From assembly GCA_026119855.1 (NCBI GenBank), contig JAOWBW010000027.1, positions 620,001-684,000 of the forward strand: DNA of 64,000 nt, written 5' to 3'. This DNA comes from Campanula takesimana (taxonomy: Eukaryota; Streptophyta; Magnoliopsida; Asterales; Campanulaceae). The notes beneath the pieces were generated by a model that did no database searches, was not told where the DNA came from, and worked only from the letters and a program-made list of their open reading frames with translations. The position numbers were made by a program, and so were the translations under genes. Below are positions 50,901 to 64,000 of the stretch, in pieces (the stretch's first letter is position 1; the number at the start of each line of letters is the position of its first letter).

Positions 50901-53900
50901 ATCCGTCCTAAATATTTGGTATTCTAACAAGAATGCTTGAAAAGAAAGAACATAATAGCACTATAAATTGATACATGCTAGCTTCATAAACTTTGAATAG
51001 CTATAAGATGCTTAAAAATATATGATATTAGCACACATAAAAAACATTACGACCTTGTTAAATTTTTTCGGTTTGTGGTAAATAAAAACAAAACTAATTA
51101 ATTGATCTCATTTCGTAAAGTATTTCTAACATAGGGGATATAATCTTATCACATCCTTTCTTAATAAACTAATTAGAAATGAGATTCAAGGAACATGACC
51201 GATTTGCGTCTAAAATTCTTGGGCCTATGAAATGAAAGAGGCTGATATACCCTTTACAAACTGACCGTTGTTCATGGCATTTCATGAAATAATGCACCAG
51301 AGTTGCCAAAAATTCATTTCATGAGATGCCATGAACACGATCAATTTGTAGTGAATTGATACACGCTTGGAACAATTTTTGCCATCATTTGGTTATGAAG
51401 TGTGTTGAAAACACTCTACAAAATGAGCATTATTCGTGGAATATCATCAAATGACGTTTCATTTTATGCAACGACATTTCAAGATATGCCACGAATACGA
51501 TCACATTGCGGTGTTTTGCTATGCTGCAAAAAAAAAAAAAAAGTGATTTGGGGGATTTGCGGCTTTCATATGGACCCTTTTATAGGGGTTTTCTTGTCTC
51601 TATCAGTTAAGGATGATGTAACAAACATTAAATGCATGATAACTAAAGTTGTCTTTTGCATTTTAAGAAATGTAACAAATTTTGATGGATTCAACTTTAT
51701 TTGGTGACAATTTTATTTCTAGTTGAGGTGATGGAATTTAATGGAGTCTATCAATGTAAGAAAAGGTATTGAAGAGTTATTAGCTTTGATAGAATTATAG
51801 TGAACTCAAAAGTTTTCCTTCTTGTAAAGGAAGTATTTTCATTCTTTAGATTTTTTGATCATCTTTCAATATGAATATGTTTAAGAAAAAGTAAATGTTG
51901 TGAGTATAAATAATAAAGTAAGAGAGAGAAAGTAATTTGGGAGTTTTGGTTGTGAGAATGACAAGTGGGTAGGGAGTTTTGGTGTTTCTTTGTTTAAGTA
52001 TATTAGGACTACATCCGTCCTAAATATTTGGTATTCTAACAAGAATGCTTGAAAAGAAAGAACATAATAGCACTATAAATTGATACATGCTAGCTTCATA
52101 AACTTTGAATAGCTATAAGATGCTTAAAAATATATGATATTAGCACACATAAAAAACATTACGACCTTGTTAAATTTTTTGGTTTGTGGTAAATAAAAAC
52201 AAAACTAATTAATTGATCTCATTTCGTAAAGTATTTCTAACATAGGGGATATAATCTTATCACATCCTTTCTTAATAAACTAATTAGAAATGAGATTCAA
52301 GGAACATGACCGATTTGCGTCTAAAATTCTTGGGCCTATGAAATGAAAGAGGCTGATATACCCTTTACAAACTGACCGTTGTTCATGGCATTTCATGAAA
52401 TAATGCACCAGAGTTGCCAAAAATTCATTTCATGAGATGCCATGAACACGATCAATTTGTAGTGAATTGATACACGCTTGGAACAATTTTTGCCATCATT
52501 TGGTTATGAAGTGTGTTGAAAACACTCTATAAAATGAGCATTATTCGTGGAATATCATCAAATGACGTTTCATTTTATGCAACGACATTTCAAGATATGC
52601 CACGAATACGATCACATTGCGGTGTTTTGCTATGCTGCAAAAAAAAAAAAAAAAAGTGAATTTGGGGGATTTGCGGCTTTCATATGGACCCTTTTATAGG
52701 GGTTTTCTTGTCTCTATCAGTTAAGGATGATGTAACAAACATTAAATGCATGATAACTAAAGTTGTCTTTTGCATTTTAAGAAATGTAACAAATTTTGAT
52801 GGATTCAACTTTATTTGGTGACAATTTTATTTCTAGTTGAGGTGATGGAATTTAATGGAGTCTATCAATGTAAGAAAATGTATTGAAGAGTTATTAGCTT
52901 TTATAGAATTATAGTGAACTCAAAAGTTTTCCTTCTTGTAAAGGAAGTATTTTCATTCTTTAGATTTTTTGATCATCTTTCACTATGAATATGTTTAAGA
53001 AAAAGTAAATGTTGTGAGTATAAATAATAAAGTAAGAGAGAGAAAGTAATTTGGGAGTTTTGGTTGTGAGAATGACAAGTGGGTAGGGAGTTTTGGTGTT
53101 TCTTTGTTTAAGTATATTAGGACTACATCCGTCCTAAATATTTGGTATTCTAACAAGAATGCTTGAAAAGAAAGAACATAATAGCACTATAAATTGATAC
53201 ATGCTAGCTTCATAAACTTTGAATAGCTATAAGATGCTTAAAAATATATGATATTAGCACACATAAAAAACATTACGACCTTGTTAAATTTTTTTGGTTT
53301 GTGGTAAATAAAAACAAAACTAATTAATTGATCTCATTTCGTAAAGTATTTCTAACATAGGGGATATAATCTTATCACATCCTTTCTTAATAAACTAATT
53401 AGAAATGAGATTCAAGGAACATGACCGATTTGCGTCTAAAATTCTTGGGCCTATGAAATGAAAGAGGCTGATATACCCTTTACAAACTGACCGTTGTTCA
53501 TGGCATTTCATGAAATAATGCACCAGAGTTGCCAAAAATTCATTTCATGAGATGCCATGAACACGATCAATTTGTAGTGAATTGATACACGCTTGGAACA
53601 ATTTTTGCCATCATTTGGTTATGAAGTGTGTTGAAAACACTCTATAAAATGAGCATTATTCGTGGAATATCATCAAATGACGTTTCATTTTATGCAACGA
53701 CATTTCAAGATATGCCACGAATACGATCACATTGCGGTGTTTTGCTATGCTGCAAAAAAAAAAAAAAAAAGTGAATTTGGGGGATTTGCGGCTTTCATAT
53801 GGACCCTTTTATAGGGGTTTTCTTGTCTCTATCAGTTAAGGATGATGTAACAAACATTAAATGCATGATAACTAAAGTTGTCTTTTGCATTTTAAGAAAT

Positions 53901-54319
53901 GTAACAAATTTTGATGGATTCAACTTTATTTGGTGACAATTTTATTTCTAGTTGAGGTGATGGAATTTAATGGAGTCTATCAATGTAAGAAAAGGTATTG
54001 AAGAGTTATTAGCTTTGATAGAATTATAGTGAACTCAAAAGTTTTCCTTCTTGTAAAGGAAGTATTTTCATTCTTTAGATTTTTTGATCATCTTTCAATA
54101 TGAATATGTTTAAGAAAAAGTAAATGTTGTGAGTATAAATAATAAAGTAAGAGAGAGAAAGTAATTTGGGAGTTTTGGTTGTGAGAATGACAAGTGGGTA
54201 GGGAGTTTTGGTGTTTCTTTGTTTAAGTATATTAGGACTACATCCGTCCTAAATATTTGGTATTCTAACAAGAATGCTTGAAAAGAAAGAACATAATAGC
54301 ACTATAAATTGATACATGC

Positions 54320-55520
54320 TAGCTTCATAAAATTTGAATAGCTATAAGATGCTTAAAAATATATGATATTAGCACACATAAAAAACATTACGACCTTGTT
54401 AATTTTTTTCAGTTTGTGGTAAATAAAAACAAAACTAATTAATTGATCTCATTTCGTAAAGTATTTCTAACAAAGGGGATATAATCTTATCACATCCTTT
54501 CTTAATAAACTAATAGAAATGAGATTCCAGGAACATGACCGATTTGCGTCTAAAATTCTTGGGCCTATGAAATGAAAGAGGCTGATATACCCTTTACAAA
54601 CTGACGTTGTTCATGGCATTTCATGAAATAATGCACCAGAGTTGCCAAAAATTCATTTCATGAGATGCCATGAACACGATCAATTTGTAGTGAATTGATA
54701 CACGCTTGGAACAGTTTTTGCCATCATTTGGTTATGAAGTGTGTTGAAAACACTCTACAAAATGAGCGATATTCATGGAATATCATCAAATGACGTTTCA
54801 TTTTATGCAACGACATATCAAGATATGCCACGAATACGATCACATTGCGGTGTTTTGCTATGCTGCAAAAAAAAAAAGCAAAGTGAGTTTGGGGGATTTG
54901 CGGCTTTCATATGGACACTTTTATATGGGTTTTCTTGTCTCTATCAGTTAAGGATGATGTAACAAACATTAAATGCATGATAACTAAAGTTGTGTTTTTC
55001 ATTTTAAGAAATGTAACAAATTTTGATGGATTCAACTTTATTTGGTGACAATTTTATTTCTAGTTGAGGTGATGGAATTTAATGGAGTCTATCAATGTAA
55101 GAAAAGGTATTGAAGAGTTATTAGCTTTGATAGAATTATAGTGAACTCAAAAGTTTTCCTTCTTGTAAAGGAAGTATTTTCATTCTTTAGATTTTTTTAT
55201 CATCTTTCACTATGAATATGTTTAAGAAAAAGTAAATGTTGTGAGTATAAATAATAAAGTAAGAGAGAGAAAGTAATTTGGGAGTTTTGGTTGTGAGAAT
55301 GACAAGTGGGTAGGGAGTTTTGGTGTTTCTTTGTTTAAGTATATTAGGACTCCATCCGTCCTAAATATTTGGTATTCTAACAAGAATGCTTGAAAAGAAA
55401 GAACATAATAGCACTATAAATTGTTACATGCTAGCTTCATAAACTTTGAATAGTTATAAGATGCTTAAAAATATATGATATTACCACACATAAAAAACAT
55501 TACGACCTTGTTAAATTTTT
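54320..55520 (+). repeat. Divergent satellite unit between uniform blocks
   Basis: Private changes include AAATTTGAATAG, CTGACGTTG, GAACAGTTTT, GCGATATTCATGG, ACATATCAAG, AAAGCAAAGTG, GGACACTTTTATATGG, TTGTTACATG and ATTACCACAC. It also has ACTCCATCCGTCC (55,348), the left-end form, where neighbours have ACTACATCCGTCC. Confidence 0.75.
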
Positions 55521-55935
55521 TCGGTTTGTGGTAAATAAAAACAAAACTAATTAATTGATCTCATTTCGTAAAGTATTTCTAACAAAGGGGATATAATCTT
55601 ATCACATCCTTTCTTAATAAACTAATTAGAAATGAGATTCAAGGAACATGACCGATTTGCGTCTAAAATTCTTGGGCCTATGAAATGAAAGAGGCTGATA
55701 TACCCTTTACAAACTGACCGTTGTTCATGGCATTTCATGAAATAATGCACCAGAGTTGCCAAAAATTCATTTCATGAGATGCCATGAACACGATCAATTT
55801 GTAGTGAATTGATACACGCTTGGAACAATTTTTGCCATCATTTGGTTATGAAGTGTGTTGAAAACACTCTATAAAATGAGCATTATTCGTGGAATATCAT
55901 CAAATGACGTTTCATTTTATGCAACGACATTTCAA

Positions 55936-58900
55936 GATATGCCACGAATACGATCACATTGCGGTATTTTGCTATGCTGCAAAAAAAAAAAAAAGTGAAT
56001 TTGGGGGATTTGCGGCTTTCATATGGACCCTTTTATAGGGGTTTTCTTGTCTCTATTAGTTAAGGATGATGTAACAAACATTAAATGCATGATAACTAAA
56101 GTTGTCTTTTGCATTTTAAGAAATGTAACAAATTTTGATGGATTCAACTTTATTTGGTGACAATTTTATTTCTAGTTGAGGTGATGGAATTTAATGGAGT
56201 CTATCAATGTAAGAAAAGGTATTGAAGAGTTATTAGCTTTGATAGAATTATAGTGAACTCAAAAGTTTTCCTTCTTGTAAAGGAAGTATTTTCATTCTTT
56301 AGATTTTTTGATCATCTTTCAATATGAATATGTTTAAGAAAAAGTAAATGTTGTGAGTATAAATAATAAAGTAAGAGAGAGAAAGTAATTTGGGAGTTTT
56401 GGTTGTGAGAATGACAAGTGGGTAGGGAGTTTTGGTGTTTCTTTGTTTAAGTATATTAGGACTACATCCGTCCTAAATATTTGGTATTCTAACAAGAATG
56501 CTTGAAAAGAAAGAACATAATAGCACTATAAATTGATACATGCTAGCTTCATAAACTTTGAATAGCTATAAGATGCTTAAAAATATATGATATAAGCACA
56601 CATAAAAAACATTACGACCTTGTTAAATTTTTTTGGTTTGTGGTAAATAAAAACAAAACTAGTTAATTGATCTCATTTCGTAAAGTATTTCTAACATAGG
56701 GGATATAATCTTATCACATCCTTTCTTAATAAACTAATTAGAAATGAGATTCAAGGAACATGACCGATTTGCGTCTAAAATTCTTGGGCCTATGAAATGA
56801 AAGAGGCTGATATACCCTTTACAAACTGACCGTTGTTCATGGCATTTCATGAAATAATGCACCAGAGTTGCCAAAAATTCATTTCATGAGATGCCATGAA
56901 CACGATCAATTTGTAGTGAATTGATACACGCTTGGAACAATTTTTGCCATCATTTGGTTATGAAGTGTGTTGAAAACACTCTATAAAATGAGCATTATTC
57001 GTGGAATATCATCAAATGACGTTTCATTTTATGCAACGACATTTCAAGATATGCCACGAATACGATCACATTGCGGTGTTTTGCTATGCTGCAAAAAAAA
57101 AAAAAAGTGAATTTGGGGGATTTGCGGCTTTCATATGGACCCTTTTATAGGGGTTTTCTTGTCTCTATTAGTTAAGGATGATGTAACAAACATTAAATGC
57201 ATGATAACTAAAGTTGTCTTTTGCATTTTAAGAAATGTAACAAATTTTGATGGATTCAACTTTATTTGGTGACAATTTTATTTCTAGTTGAGGTGATGGA
57301 ATTTAATGGAGTCTATCAATGTAAGAAAAGGTATTGAAGAGTTATTAGCTTTGATAGAATTATAGTGAACTCAAAAGTTTTCCTTCTTGTAAAGGAAGTA
57401 TTTTCATTCTTTAGATTTTTTGATCATCTTTCAATATGAATATGTTTAAGAAAAAGTAAATGTTGTGAGTATAAATAATAAAGTAAGAGAGAGAAAGTAA
57501 TTTGGGAGTTTTGGTTGTGAGAATGACAAGTGGGTAGGGAGTTTTGGTGTTTCTTTGTTTAAGTATATTAGGACTACATCCGTCCTAAATATTTGGTATT
57601 CTAACAAGAATGCTTGAAAAGAAAGAACATAATAGCACTATAAATTGATACATGCTAGCTTCATAAACTTTGAATAGCTATAAGATGCTTAAAAATATAT
57701 GATATAAGCACACATAAAAAACATTACGACCTTGTTAAATTTTTTTGGTTTGTGGTAAATAAAAACAAAACTAGTTAATTGATCTCATTTCGTAAAGTAT
57801 TTCTAACATAGGGGATATAATCTTATCACATCCTTTCTTAATAAACTAATTAGAAATGAGATTCAAGGAACATGACCGATTTGCGTCTAAAATTCTTGGG
57901 CCTATGAAATGAAAGAGGCTGATATACCCTTTACAAACTGACCGTTGTTCATGGCATTTCATGAAATAATGCACCAGAGTTGCCAAAAATTCATTTCATG
58001 AGATGCCATGAACACGATCAATTTGTAGTGAATTGATACACGCTTGGAACAATTTTTGCCATCATTTGGTTATGAAGTGTGTTGAAAACACTCTATAAAA
58101 TGAGCATTATTCGTGGAATATCATCAAATGACGTTTCATTTTATGCAACGACATTTCAAGATATGCCACGAATACGATCACATTGCGGTATTTTGCTATG
58201 CTGCAAAAAAAAAAAAAAAGTGAATTTGGGGGATTTGCGGCTTTCATATGGACCCTTTTATAGGGGTTTTCTTGTCTCTATTAGTTAAGGATGATGTAAC
58301 AAACATTAAATGCATGATAACTAAAGTTGTCTTTTGCATTTTAAGAAATGTAACAAATTTTGATGGATTCAACTTTATTTGGTGACAATTTTATTTCTAG
58401 TTGAGGTGATGGAATTTAATGGAGTCTATCAATGTAAGAAAAGGTATTGAAGAGTTATTAGCTTTGATAGAATTATAGTGAACTCAAAAGTTTTCTTCTT
58501 GTAAAGGAAGTATTTTCATTCTTTAGATTTTTTGATCATCTTTCAATATGAATATGTTTAAGAAAAAGTAAATGTTGTGAGTATAAATAATAAAGTAAGA
58601 GAGAGAAAGTAATTTGGGAGTTTTGGTTGTGAGAATGACAAGTGGGTAGGGAGTTTTGGTGTTTCTTTGTTTAAGTATATTAGGACTACATCCGTCCTAA
58701 ATATTTGGTATTCTAACAAGAATGCTTGAAAAGAAAGAACATAATAGCACTATAAATTGATACATGCTAGCTTCATAAACTTTGAATAGCTATAAGATGC
58801 TTAAAAATATATGATATAAGCACACATAAAAAACATTACGACCTTGTTAAATTTTTTTGGTTTGTGGTAAATAAAAACAAAACTAGTTAATTGATCTCAT

Positions 58901-61900
58901 TTCGTAAAGTATTTCTAACATAGGGGATATAATCTTATCACATCCTTTCTTAATAAACTAATTAGAAATGAGATTCAAGGAACATGACCGATTTGCGTCT
59001 AAAATTCTTGGGCCTATGAAATGAAAGAGGCTGATATACCCTTTACAAACTGACCGTTGTTCATGGCATTTCATGAAATAATGCACCAGAGTTGCCAAAA
59101 ATTCATTTCATGAGATGCCATGAACACGATCAATTTGTAGTGAATTGATACACGCTTGGAACAATTTTTGCCATCATTTGGTTATGAAGTGTGTTGAAAA
59201 CACTCTATAAAATGAGCATTATTCGTGGAATATCATCAAATGACGTTTCATTTTATGCAACGACATTTCAAGATATGCCACGAATACGATCACATTGCGG
59301 TATTTTGCTATGCTGCAAAAAAAAAAAAAAAGTGAATTTGGGGGATTTGCGGCTTTCATATGGACCCTTTTATAGGGGTTTTCTTGTCTCTATTAGTTAA
59401 GGATGATGTAACAAACATTAAATGCATGATAACTAAAGTTGTCTTTTGCATTTTAAGAAATGTAACAAATTTTGATGGATTCAACTTTATTTGGTGACAA
59501 TTTTATTTCTAGTTGAGGTGATGGAATTTAATGGAGTCTATCAATGTAAGAAAAGGTATTGAAGAGTTATTAGCTTTGATAGAATTATAGTGAACTCAAA
59601 AGTTTTCCTTCTTGTAAAGGAAGTATTTTCATTCTTTAGATTTTTTGATCATCTTTCAATATGAATATGTTTAAGAAAAAGTAAATGTTGTGAGTATAAA
59701 TAATAAAGTAAGAGAGAGAAAGTAATTTGGGAGTTTTGGTTATGAGAATGACAAGTGGGTAGGGAGTTTTGGTGTTTCTTTGTTTAAATATATTAGGACT
59801 ACATCCGTCCTAAATATTTGGTATTCTAACAAGAATGCTTGAAAAGAAAGAACATAATAGCACTATAAATTGATACATGCTAGCTTCATAAACTTTGAAT
59901 AGCTATAAGATGCTTAAAAATATATGATATAAGCACACATAAAAAACATTACGACCTTGTTAAATTTTTTTGGTTTGTGGTAAATAAAAACAAAACTAGT
60001 TAATTGATCTCATTTCGTAAAGTATTTCTAACATAGGGGATATAATCTTATCACATCCTTTCTTAATAAACTAATTAGAAATGAGATTCAAGGAACATGA
60101 CCGATTTGCGTCTAAAATTCTTGGGCCTATGAAATGAAAGAGGCTGATATACCCTTTACAAACTGACCGTTGTTCATGGCATTTCATGAAATAATGCACC
60201 AGAGTTGCCAAAAATTCATTTCATGAGATGCCATGAACACGATCAATTTGTAGTGAATTGATACACGCTTGGAACAATTTTTGCCATCATTTGGTTATGA
60301 AGTGTGTTGAAAACACTCTATAAAATGAGCATTATTCGTGGAATATCATCAAATGACGTTTCATTTTATGCAACGACATTTCAAGATATGCCACGAATAC
60401 GATCACATTGCGGTATTTTGCTATGCTGCAAAAAAAAAAAAAAAGTGAATTTGGGGGATTTGCGGCTTTCATATGGACCCTTTTATAGGGGTTTTCTTGT
60501 CTCTATTAGTTAAGGATGATGTAACAAACATTAAATGCATGATAACTAAAGTTGTCTTTTGCATTTTAAGAAATGTAACAAATTTTGATGGATTCAACTT
60601 TATTTGGTGACAATTTTATTTCTAGTTGAGGTGATGGAATTTAATGGAGTCTATCAATGTAAGAAAAGGTATTGAAGAGTTATTAGCTTTGATAGAATTA
60701 TAGTGAACTCAAAATTTTTCCTTCTTGTAAAGGAAGTATTTTCATTCTTTAGATTTTTTGATCATCTTTCAATATGAATATGTTTAAGAAAAAGTAAATG
60801 TTGTGAGTATAAATAATAAAGTAAGAGAGAGAAAGTAATTTGGGAGTTTTGGTTGTGAGAATGACAAGTGGGTAGGGAGTTTTGGTGTTTCTTTGTTTAA
60901 GTATATTAGGACTACATCCGTCCTAAATATTTGGTATTCTAACAAGAATGCTTGAAAAGAAAGAACATAATAGCACTATAAATTGATACATGCTAGCTTC
61001 ATAAACTTTGAATAGCTATAAGATGCTTAAAAATATATGATATAAGCACACATAAAAAACATTACGACCTTGTTAAATTTTTTTGGTTTGTGGTAAATAA
61101 AAACAAAACTAGTTAATTGATCTCATTTCGTAAAGTATTTCTAACATAGGGGATATAATCTTATCACATCCTTTCTTAATAAACTAATTAGAAATGAGAT
61201 TCAAGGAACATGATCGATTTGCGTCTAAAATTCTTGGGCCTATGAAATGAAAGAGGCTGATATACCCTTTACAAACTGACCGTTGTTCATGGCATTTCAT
61301 GAAATAATGCACCAGAGTTGCCAAAAATTCATTTCATGAGATGCCATGAACACGATCAATTTGTAGTGAATTGATACACGCTTGGAACAATTTTTGCCAT
61401 CATTTGGTTATGAAGTGTGTTGAAAACACTCTATAAAATGAGCATTATTCGTGGAATATCATCAAATAACGTTTCATTTTATGCAACGACATTTCAAGAT
61501 ATGCCACGAATACGATCACATTGCGGTATTTTGCTATGCTGCAAAAAAAAAAAAAAGTGAATTTGGGGGATTTGCGGCTTTCATATGGACCCTTTTATAG
61601 GGGTTTTCTTGTCTCTATTAGTTAAGGATGATGTAACAAACATTAAATGCATGATAACTAAAGTTGTCTTTTGCATTTTAAGAAATGTAACAAATTTTGA
61701 TGGATTCAACTTTATTTGGTGACAATTTTATTTCTAGTTGAGGTGATGGAATTTAATGGAGTCTATCAATGTAAGAAAAGGTATTGAAGAGTTATTAGCT
61801 TTGATAGAATTATAGTGAACTCAAAAGTTTTCCTTCTTGTAAAGGAAGTATTTTCATTCTTTAGATTTTTTGATCATCTTTCAATATGAATATGTTTAAG

Positions 61901-64000
61901 AAAAAGTAAATGTTGTGAGTATAAATAATAAAGTAAGAGAGAGAAAGTAATTTGGGAGTTTTGGTTGTGAGAATGACAAGTGGGTAGGGAGTTTTGGTGT
62001 TTCTTTGTTTAATATATTAGGACTACATCCGTCCTAAATATTTGGTATTCTAACAAGAATGCTTGAAAAGAAAGAACATAATAGCACTATAAATTGATAC
62101 ATGCTAGCTTCATAAACTTTGAATAGCTATAAGATGCTTAAAAATATATGATATAAGCACACATAAAAAACATTACGACCTTGTTAAATTTTTTTGGTTT
62201 GTGGTAAATAAAAACAAAACTAGTTAATTGATCTCATTTCGTAAAGTATTTCTAACATAGGGGATATAATCTTATCACATCCTTTCTTAATAAACTAATT
62301 AGAAATGAGATTCAAGGAACATGACCGATTTGCGTCTAAAATTCTTGGGCCTATGAAATGAAAGAGGCTGATATACCCTTTACAAACTGACCGTTGTTCA
62401 TGGCATTTCATGAAATAATGCACCAGAGTTGCCAAAAATTCATTTCATGAGATGCCACGAACACGATCAATTTGTAGTGAATTGATACACGCTTGGAACA
62501 ATTTTTGCCATCATTTGGTTATGAAGTGTGTTGAAAACACTCTATAAAATGAGCATTATTCGTGGAATATCATCAAATGACGTTTCATTTTATGCAACGA
62601 CATTTCAAGATATGCCACGAATACGATCACATTGCGGTATTTTGCTATGCTGCAAAAAAAAAAAAAAGTGAATTTGGGGGATTTGCGGCTTTCATATGGA
62701 CCCTTTTATAGGGGTTTTCTTGTCTCTATTAGTTAAGGGTGATGTAACAAACATTAAATGCATGATAACTAAAGTTGTCTTTTGCATTTTAAGAAATGTA
62801 ACAAATTTTGATGGATTCAACTTTATTTGGTGACAATTTTATTTCTAGTTGAGGTGATGGAATTTAAAGGAGTCTATCAATGTAAGAAAAGGTATTGAAG
62901 AGTTATTAGCTTTGATAGAATTATAGTGAACTCAAAATTTTTCCTTCTTGTAAAGGAAGTATTTTCATTCTTTAGATTTTTTGATCATCTTTCAATATGA
63001 ATATGTTTAAGAAAAAGTAAATGTTGTGAGTATAAATAATAAAGTAAGAGAGAGAAAGTAATTTGGGAGTTTTGGTTGTGAGAATGACAAGTGGGTAGGG
63101 AGTTTTGGTGTTTCTTTGTTTAAGTATATTAGGACTACATCCGTCCTAAATATTTGGTATTCTAACAAGAATGCTTGAAAAGAAAGAACATAATAGCACT
63201 ATAAATTGATACATGCTAGCTTCATAAACTTTGAATAGCTATAAGATGCTTAAAAATATATGATATAAGCACACATAAAAAACATTACGACCTTGTTAAA
63301 TTTTTTTGGTTTGTGGTAAATAAAAACAAAACTAGTTAATTGATCTCATTTCGTAAAGTATTTCTAACATAGGGGATATAATCTTATCACATCCTTTCTT
63401 AATAAACTAATTAGAAATGAGATTCAAGGAACATGATCGATTTGCGTCTAAAATTCTTGGGCCTATGAAATGAAAGAGGCTGATATACCCTTTACAAACT
63501 GACCGTTGTTCATGGCATTTCATGAAATAATGCACCAGAGTTGCCAAAAATTCATTTCATGAGATGCCATGAACACGATCAATTTGTAGTGAATTGATAC
63601 ACGCTTGGAACAATTTTTGCCATCATTTGGTTATGAAGTGTGTTGAAAACACTCTATAAAATGAGCATTATTCGTGGAATATCATCAAATAACGTTTCAT
63701 TTTATGCAACGACATTTCAAGATATGCCACGAATACGATCACATTGCGGTATTTTGCTATGCTGCAAAAAAAAAAAAAAGTGAATTTGGGGGATTTGCGG
63801 CTTTCATATGGACCCTTTTATAGGGGTTTTCTTGTCTCTATTAGTTAAGGATGATGTAACAAACATTAAATGCATGATAACTAAAGTTGTCTTTTGCATT
63901 TTAAGAAATGTAACAAATTTTGATGGATTCAACTTTATTTGGTGACAATTTTATTTCTAGTTGAGGTGATGGAATTTAATGGAGTCTATCAATGTAAGAA
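55936..64000 (+). repeat. Highly uniform satellite block at right end
   Basis: All units here share CTCTATTAGTTAAGG, ACTAGTTAATTG, ACATAGGGGAT and CTGACCGTTG, and nearly all have GCGGTATTTTGC. Differences between neighbours are a handful per unit. Spacing is 1,111-1,113 bp throughout. This is the most recently expanded or homogenised part. Confidence 0.8.
60711..63700 (+). repeat. Two-unit pattern inside the uniform block
   Basis: Three rare variants recur at 2,223 bp: CTCAAAATTTTTCC (60,711 and 62,934), ACATGATCGATTT (61,211 and 63,434) and CAAATAACG (about 61,464 and 63,687). The unit between them has the usual forms. This is a dimer duplicated once. Confidence 0.75.

Larger units (their letters stand above)
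7370..64000 (+). repeat. Tandem satellite array, unit about 1,112 bp, 53 marker copies
   Basis: The phrase GATATGCCACGAATACGATC or a close variant starts at 7409, 8523, 9284, 10042, 10799, 11555, 12666, 13780, 14878, 15992, 17107, 18226, 19341, 20420, 21516, 22629, 23728, 24826, 25927, 27038, 28152, 29265, 30379, 31495, 32610, 33722, 34813, 35927, 37040, 38124, 39238, 40348, 41460, 42572, 43685, 44798, 45911, 47027, 48139, 49255, 50367, 51483, 52594, 53709, 54822, 55936, 57048, 58160, 59272, 60385, 61498, 62609 and 63721. All are in the same orientation. The typical spacing is 1,110-1,116 bp. The array is cut by the right edge of the window. Short open frames recurring in it (MSVIRGISS-like and others) shift frame with the poly-A length and are not genes. 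Centromeric, pericentromeric or subtelomeric location cannot be told from sequence. Confidence 0.97.

Noticed and set aside
8442..60513. Dozens of short plus-strand frames of 60-102 codons sharing an MSVIRGISSND-like start
   Set aside because: They are the same satellite stretch repeated. The reading often depends on a GTG or TTG start, and the frame after the poly-A run changes from copy to copy, so there is no sign of a conserved protein.
7370..64000. CRISPR-like array
   Set aside because: Repeats are about 1.1 kb and contiguous, without unique spacers; this is a eukaryotic satellite.

Overview
The window looks like nuclear DNA of a flowering plant, probably a dicot. It is AT-rich, carries Ty1/copia retrotransposon coding sequence, a nested plant-type solo LTR and an env-like open frame of the kind seen in Sirevirus-type elements, and then passes into a very long tandem satellite array. 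I see no intact host gene, no tRNA or rRNA gene and no CRISPR array. Species cannot be named from the sequence alone.

Left part, positions 1 to about 7,370: a broken Sirevirus-like Ty1/copia element on the minus strand. Reading from right to left it has an integrase zinc finger and core, reverse transcriptase and RNase H (7,376 to 4,384, with two frameshifts). A non-coding spacer follows, and then an env-like (plant transposon-protein-like) pseudogene from 1,668 that runs off the left edge of the window. The gag gene, the protease and the 5' LTR are missing, because the element stops abruptly where the satellite starts. A 1,371-bp solo LTR of a different copia family (2,707 to 4,077, plus orientation) is nested in the spacer, inside a set of diverged repeats of about 80 bp. 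A 37-bp nested palindrome occurs at 5-41 and 4,332-4,368, with a partial copy at 6,155.

Right part, about 7,370 to 64,000: one head-to-tail satellite array that continues beyond the window. I counted 53 occurrences of one marker, giving 52 unit lengths. Most units are 1,110-1,116 bp, some are 1,079-1,101 bp, and four in a row (8,523-11,555) are only 756-761 bp because they lack one 354-bp module. Each full unit has a poly-A tract, a stem-loop of about 96 bp, smaller hairpins, and a stretch resembling the end of a Stowaway-type MITE. Variants show local subfamilies: a three-unit higher-order repeat at about 28.6-35.9 kb, a two-unit pattern at 60.7-63.7 kb, and very uniform units from about 55.9 kb to the end. 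Two divergent units (near 44.6-44.9 kb and 54.3-55.5 kb) break the uniformity.

Nothing here forms a working gene set. The story is structural: a decayed retroelement cut off at the edge of a satellite array that has grown by unequal exchange and local duplication.
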